DNA of 15,809 nt from contig JAAFKL010000010.1 of the NCBI GenBank assembly GCA_021399405.1, positions 1 to 15,809 on the forward strand. The letters run 5' to 3'. The notes beneath the pieces were generated by a model. That model was not told where the DNA came from and ran no database searches. It worked only from the letters and a program-made list of their open reading frames with translations. Shown piece by piece: positions 14,632-15,809 of the stretch (position 1 is its first letter; each line of letters opens with the position of its first letter). The position numbers and the translations under genes are program-made. This DNA is from Candidatus Heimdallarchaeota archaeon. GTDB taxonomy: Archaea; Asgardarchaeota; Heimdallarchaeia; Heimdallarchaeales; Kariarchaeaceae.

Positions 14632-15672
14632 ATGAAAAGTAAAACCACAATTGTATATTTATTGTTGTTAGTTATAATGCTCGATACGGGAGGTCAAGTT
14701 AACGCTGACCAGTGGGACGATATCAAGTCTGCAAATAAGATAGTGGTTGGAATGGACACGACGTTTCCTCCCTTTCAATACATAGAAAATTTGGAAGCAG
14801 TGGGATATGAAGTTGATCTGTCAATGAGATTAGGAGAAATCCTTGGTGTAAACATCGAAATTCTTACCACTGCATGGGGTTCAATTATTCCTGATCTCCA
14901 AGCTGGAAATTTCGATATTATTATGTCTGCAATGACAATAACTTCTATTAGACAAACTCAAATTGATTTTACAATCCCCTATTTCTTTAATGGTCTAGGA
15001 ATCTTTGTTCAATTTGGTAATCCATTTAACATCAATGATGTGATGGATGCAAATAGTACTTCAGTAAATATCGGTGTTATTACAGGAACGGGAGCAGATT
15101 CATGGGTTTCAAATAATTTGAATAATGGAACTAAATTAAGCTATACAACTGATACAATGCTTTATCAGGCATTCAATGATGGTAATGTCGATGTAATTAT
15201 TCATTCATGGTATTCAATTGGAACAGCAGTAGAAGGCGGAGTTCTTACAGGAGAAATGCCAGATTATGGATTCAACGCGAACGAAGAATTTGGGATTGGA
15301 GTTCGAAAAGGTGAAACACAATTATTGCAAAACCTTAACAACGCCATAACAACAATGTTTATAGATGGATCTTATTCAAACATAACTAGAACTTGGTTTA
15401 ATCTAGATGGTATTGCAAATCCTATAGTACAAACCACAAGCGTGTTAGTTACAACATCTACAGATACAACAACCACGACATCTACAGATACAACAACTAC
15501 GACATCTACTGTAACAGAAACTGATCATACTGTAGAAACTTCATATGACATCTCAACTTCTACTATTATTGAATCAAAAGCTGAAGTAGCCTATAGTCCT
15601 GTAACAATGGGTATTATTTTTGTGATTGGAATATGGTCTTACTCAATAAGAAAACGTCAATCTAGGAATTAA
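14632..15672 (+). CDS. Family-3 extracellular solute-binding protein with Thr-rich stalk and C-terminal membrane anchor
   Basis: A periplasmic-binding-protein-fold receptor (SBP_bac_3), normally the ligand-capture part of a polar amino-acid ABC importer. The chosen start at 14632 gives 346 residues and an immediate signal peptide (MKSKTTIVYLLLLVIM, cleavage about residue 25); the longer start at 14590 adds 14 polar residues. The two-lobed domain spans about 33-258: IVVGMDTTFPPFQY (37-50) is the family N-terminal signature, and SIRQTQIDFTIPY (105-117) holds Arg107, which should bind a carboxylate. In the second lobe GNVDVIIHSWYS (184-195) has Ser192 where family members usually have the Asp that binds an alpha-amino group, so the ligand may not be a normal amino acid. 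There is no lipobox; a Thr-rich stalk (about 268-300) leads to a membrane helix (about 322-338) and a basic tail, the archaeal style of anchoring. No permease or ATPase gene is visible beside it. Confidence 0.88.
   Translation: MKSKTTIVYLLLLVIMLDTGGQVNADQWDDIKSANKIVVGMDTTFPPFQYIENLEAVGYEVDLSMRLGEILGVNIEILTTAWGSIIPDLQAGNFDIIMSAMTITSIRQTQIDFTIPYFFNGLGIFVQFGNPFNINDVMDANSTSVNIGVITGTGADSWVSNNLNNGTKLSYTTDTMLYQAFNDGNVDVIIHSWYSIGTAVEGGVLTGEMPDYGFNANEEFGIGVRKGETQLLQNLNNAITTMFIDGSYSNITRTWFNLDGIANPIVQTTSVLVTTSTDTTTTTSTDTTTTTSTVTETDHTVETSYDISTSTIIESKAEVAYSPVTMGIIFVIGIWSYSIRKRQSRN
15454..15510 (+). repeat. 24-bp tandem repeat encoding the Thr-rich stalk
   Basis: Two copies of a 24-base unit (15454-15477 and 15478-15501, one mismatch) followed by 9 bases of a third. 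Each codes for eight residues of the TSTDTTTT type. The length keeps frame, so copy number could change without breaking the gene. The stalk is a likely O-glycosylation region. Confidence 0.85.
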
Positions 15673-15680
15673 TTTAATTA

Positions 15681-15809
15681 TTACAAAACAAACAAATGTA
15701 GGATCCATAAATATGCAGATGCAAAGATCAATCTAACAAAAGTAGCCAAACCTTGGGTTTTAATGAATTCACCCCAGCCAATTTTCTCACCCGTCTTGCG
15801 ATACAATAA
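15681..15809 (-). CDS. C-terminal fragment of a membrane protein
   Basis: On the minus strand an open frame runs in from the window edge for 42 codons and stops at TAA (15683-15681). The peptide has a polar segment (YRKTGEKIGWGEFIKTQG) then a hydrophobic helix (about residues 22-42) that ends the protein, so it is an integral membrane protein with a very short tail after the last helix. The frame converges with the binding-protein gene, leaving 8 bases between stops. The family cannot be told from this length; an ABC permease would be attractive beside a binding protein, but nothing here shows one. Confidence 0.5.
   Translation of the reverse strand, partial: LLYRKTGEKIGWGEFIKTQGLATFVRLIFASAYLWILHLFVL

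Overview
The window looks like a piece of an archaeal chromosome. It is visibly AT-rich. It carries an archaeal-type AMP phosphorylase, cell-surface proteins held by a carboxy-terminal membrane helix instead of a bacterial lipobox, TATA-like boxes at distances that would give very short or absent leaders, and a HerA-type ATPase. An Asgard-like lineage is a possibility, suggested by the site-1-protease-like layout of the secreted subtilase. That is inference, since no rRNA or other marker gene is present. The phosphoglycerate kinase is of the bacterial/eukaryotic type, which is unusual for an archaeon. No rRNA, tRNA, CRISPR array, transposase or integrase is visible.

Layout, left to right. (1) 1-1053: the tail of a probable metallo-beta-lactamase-fold protein, directly abutted by a PfkB-family kinase. 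(2) 1309-4377: a 1022-residue secreted surface protein with CARDB-like repeats and a C-terminal anchor, followed by a perfect 12-bp inverted repeat. (3) 4526-6037: AMP phosphorylase with a strong Shine-Dalgarno and a TATA candidate. (4) 6072-7322: a divergent pair, a small PD-(D/E)XK-like nuclease (minus) and a zinc-site protein of unknown function (plus), separated by a short region with direct and inverted repeats. (5) 7325-9253 (minus): a membrane-anchored secreted subtilisin-family protease whose C-terminal region recalls eukaryotic site-1 protease. (6) 9565-10770 (minus): phosphoglycerate kinase with a TTG start. (7) 10914-14487: a HerA/DUF87-like ATPase with a long, internally repeated C-terminal region, followed by a polytopic membrane protein with a basic cytosolic tail. 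(8) 14632-15672: a family-3 solute-binding protein with a Thr-rich stalk and C-terminal anchor. (9) 15681-end (minus): the C-terminal 42 residues of a membrane protein.

How the genes may work together. AMP phosphorylase makes ribose-1,5-bisphosphate and free base, and phosphoglycerate kinase uses or makes 3-phosphoglycerate. These are the two ends of the archaeal pentose-bisphosphate route, but they are 3.5 kb apart on opposite strands and nothing here shows the link. The surface protein, the subtilase and the binding protein form a cell-envelope theme. The ATPase and membrane protein at 10914-14487 are the best candidate for an undescribed two-component membrane machine.
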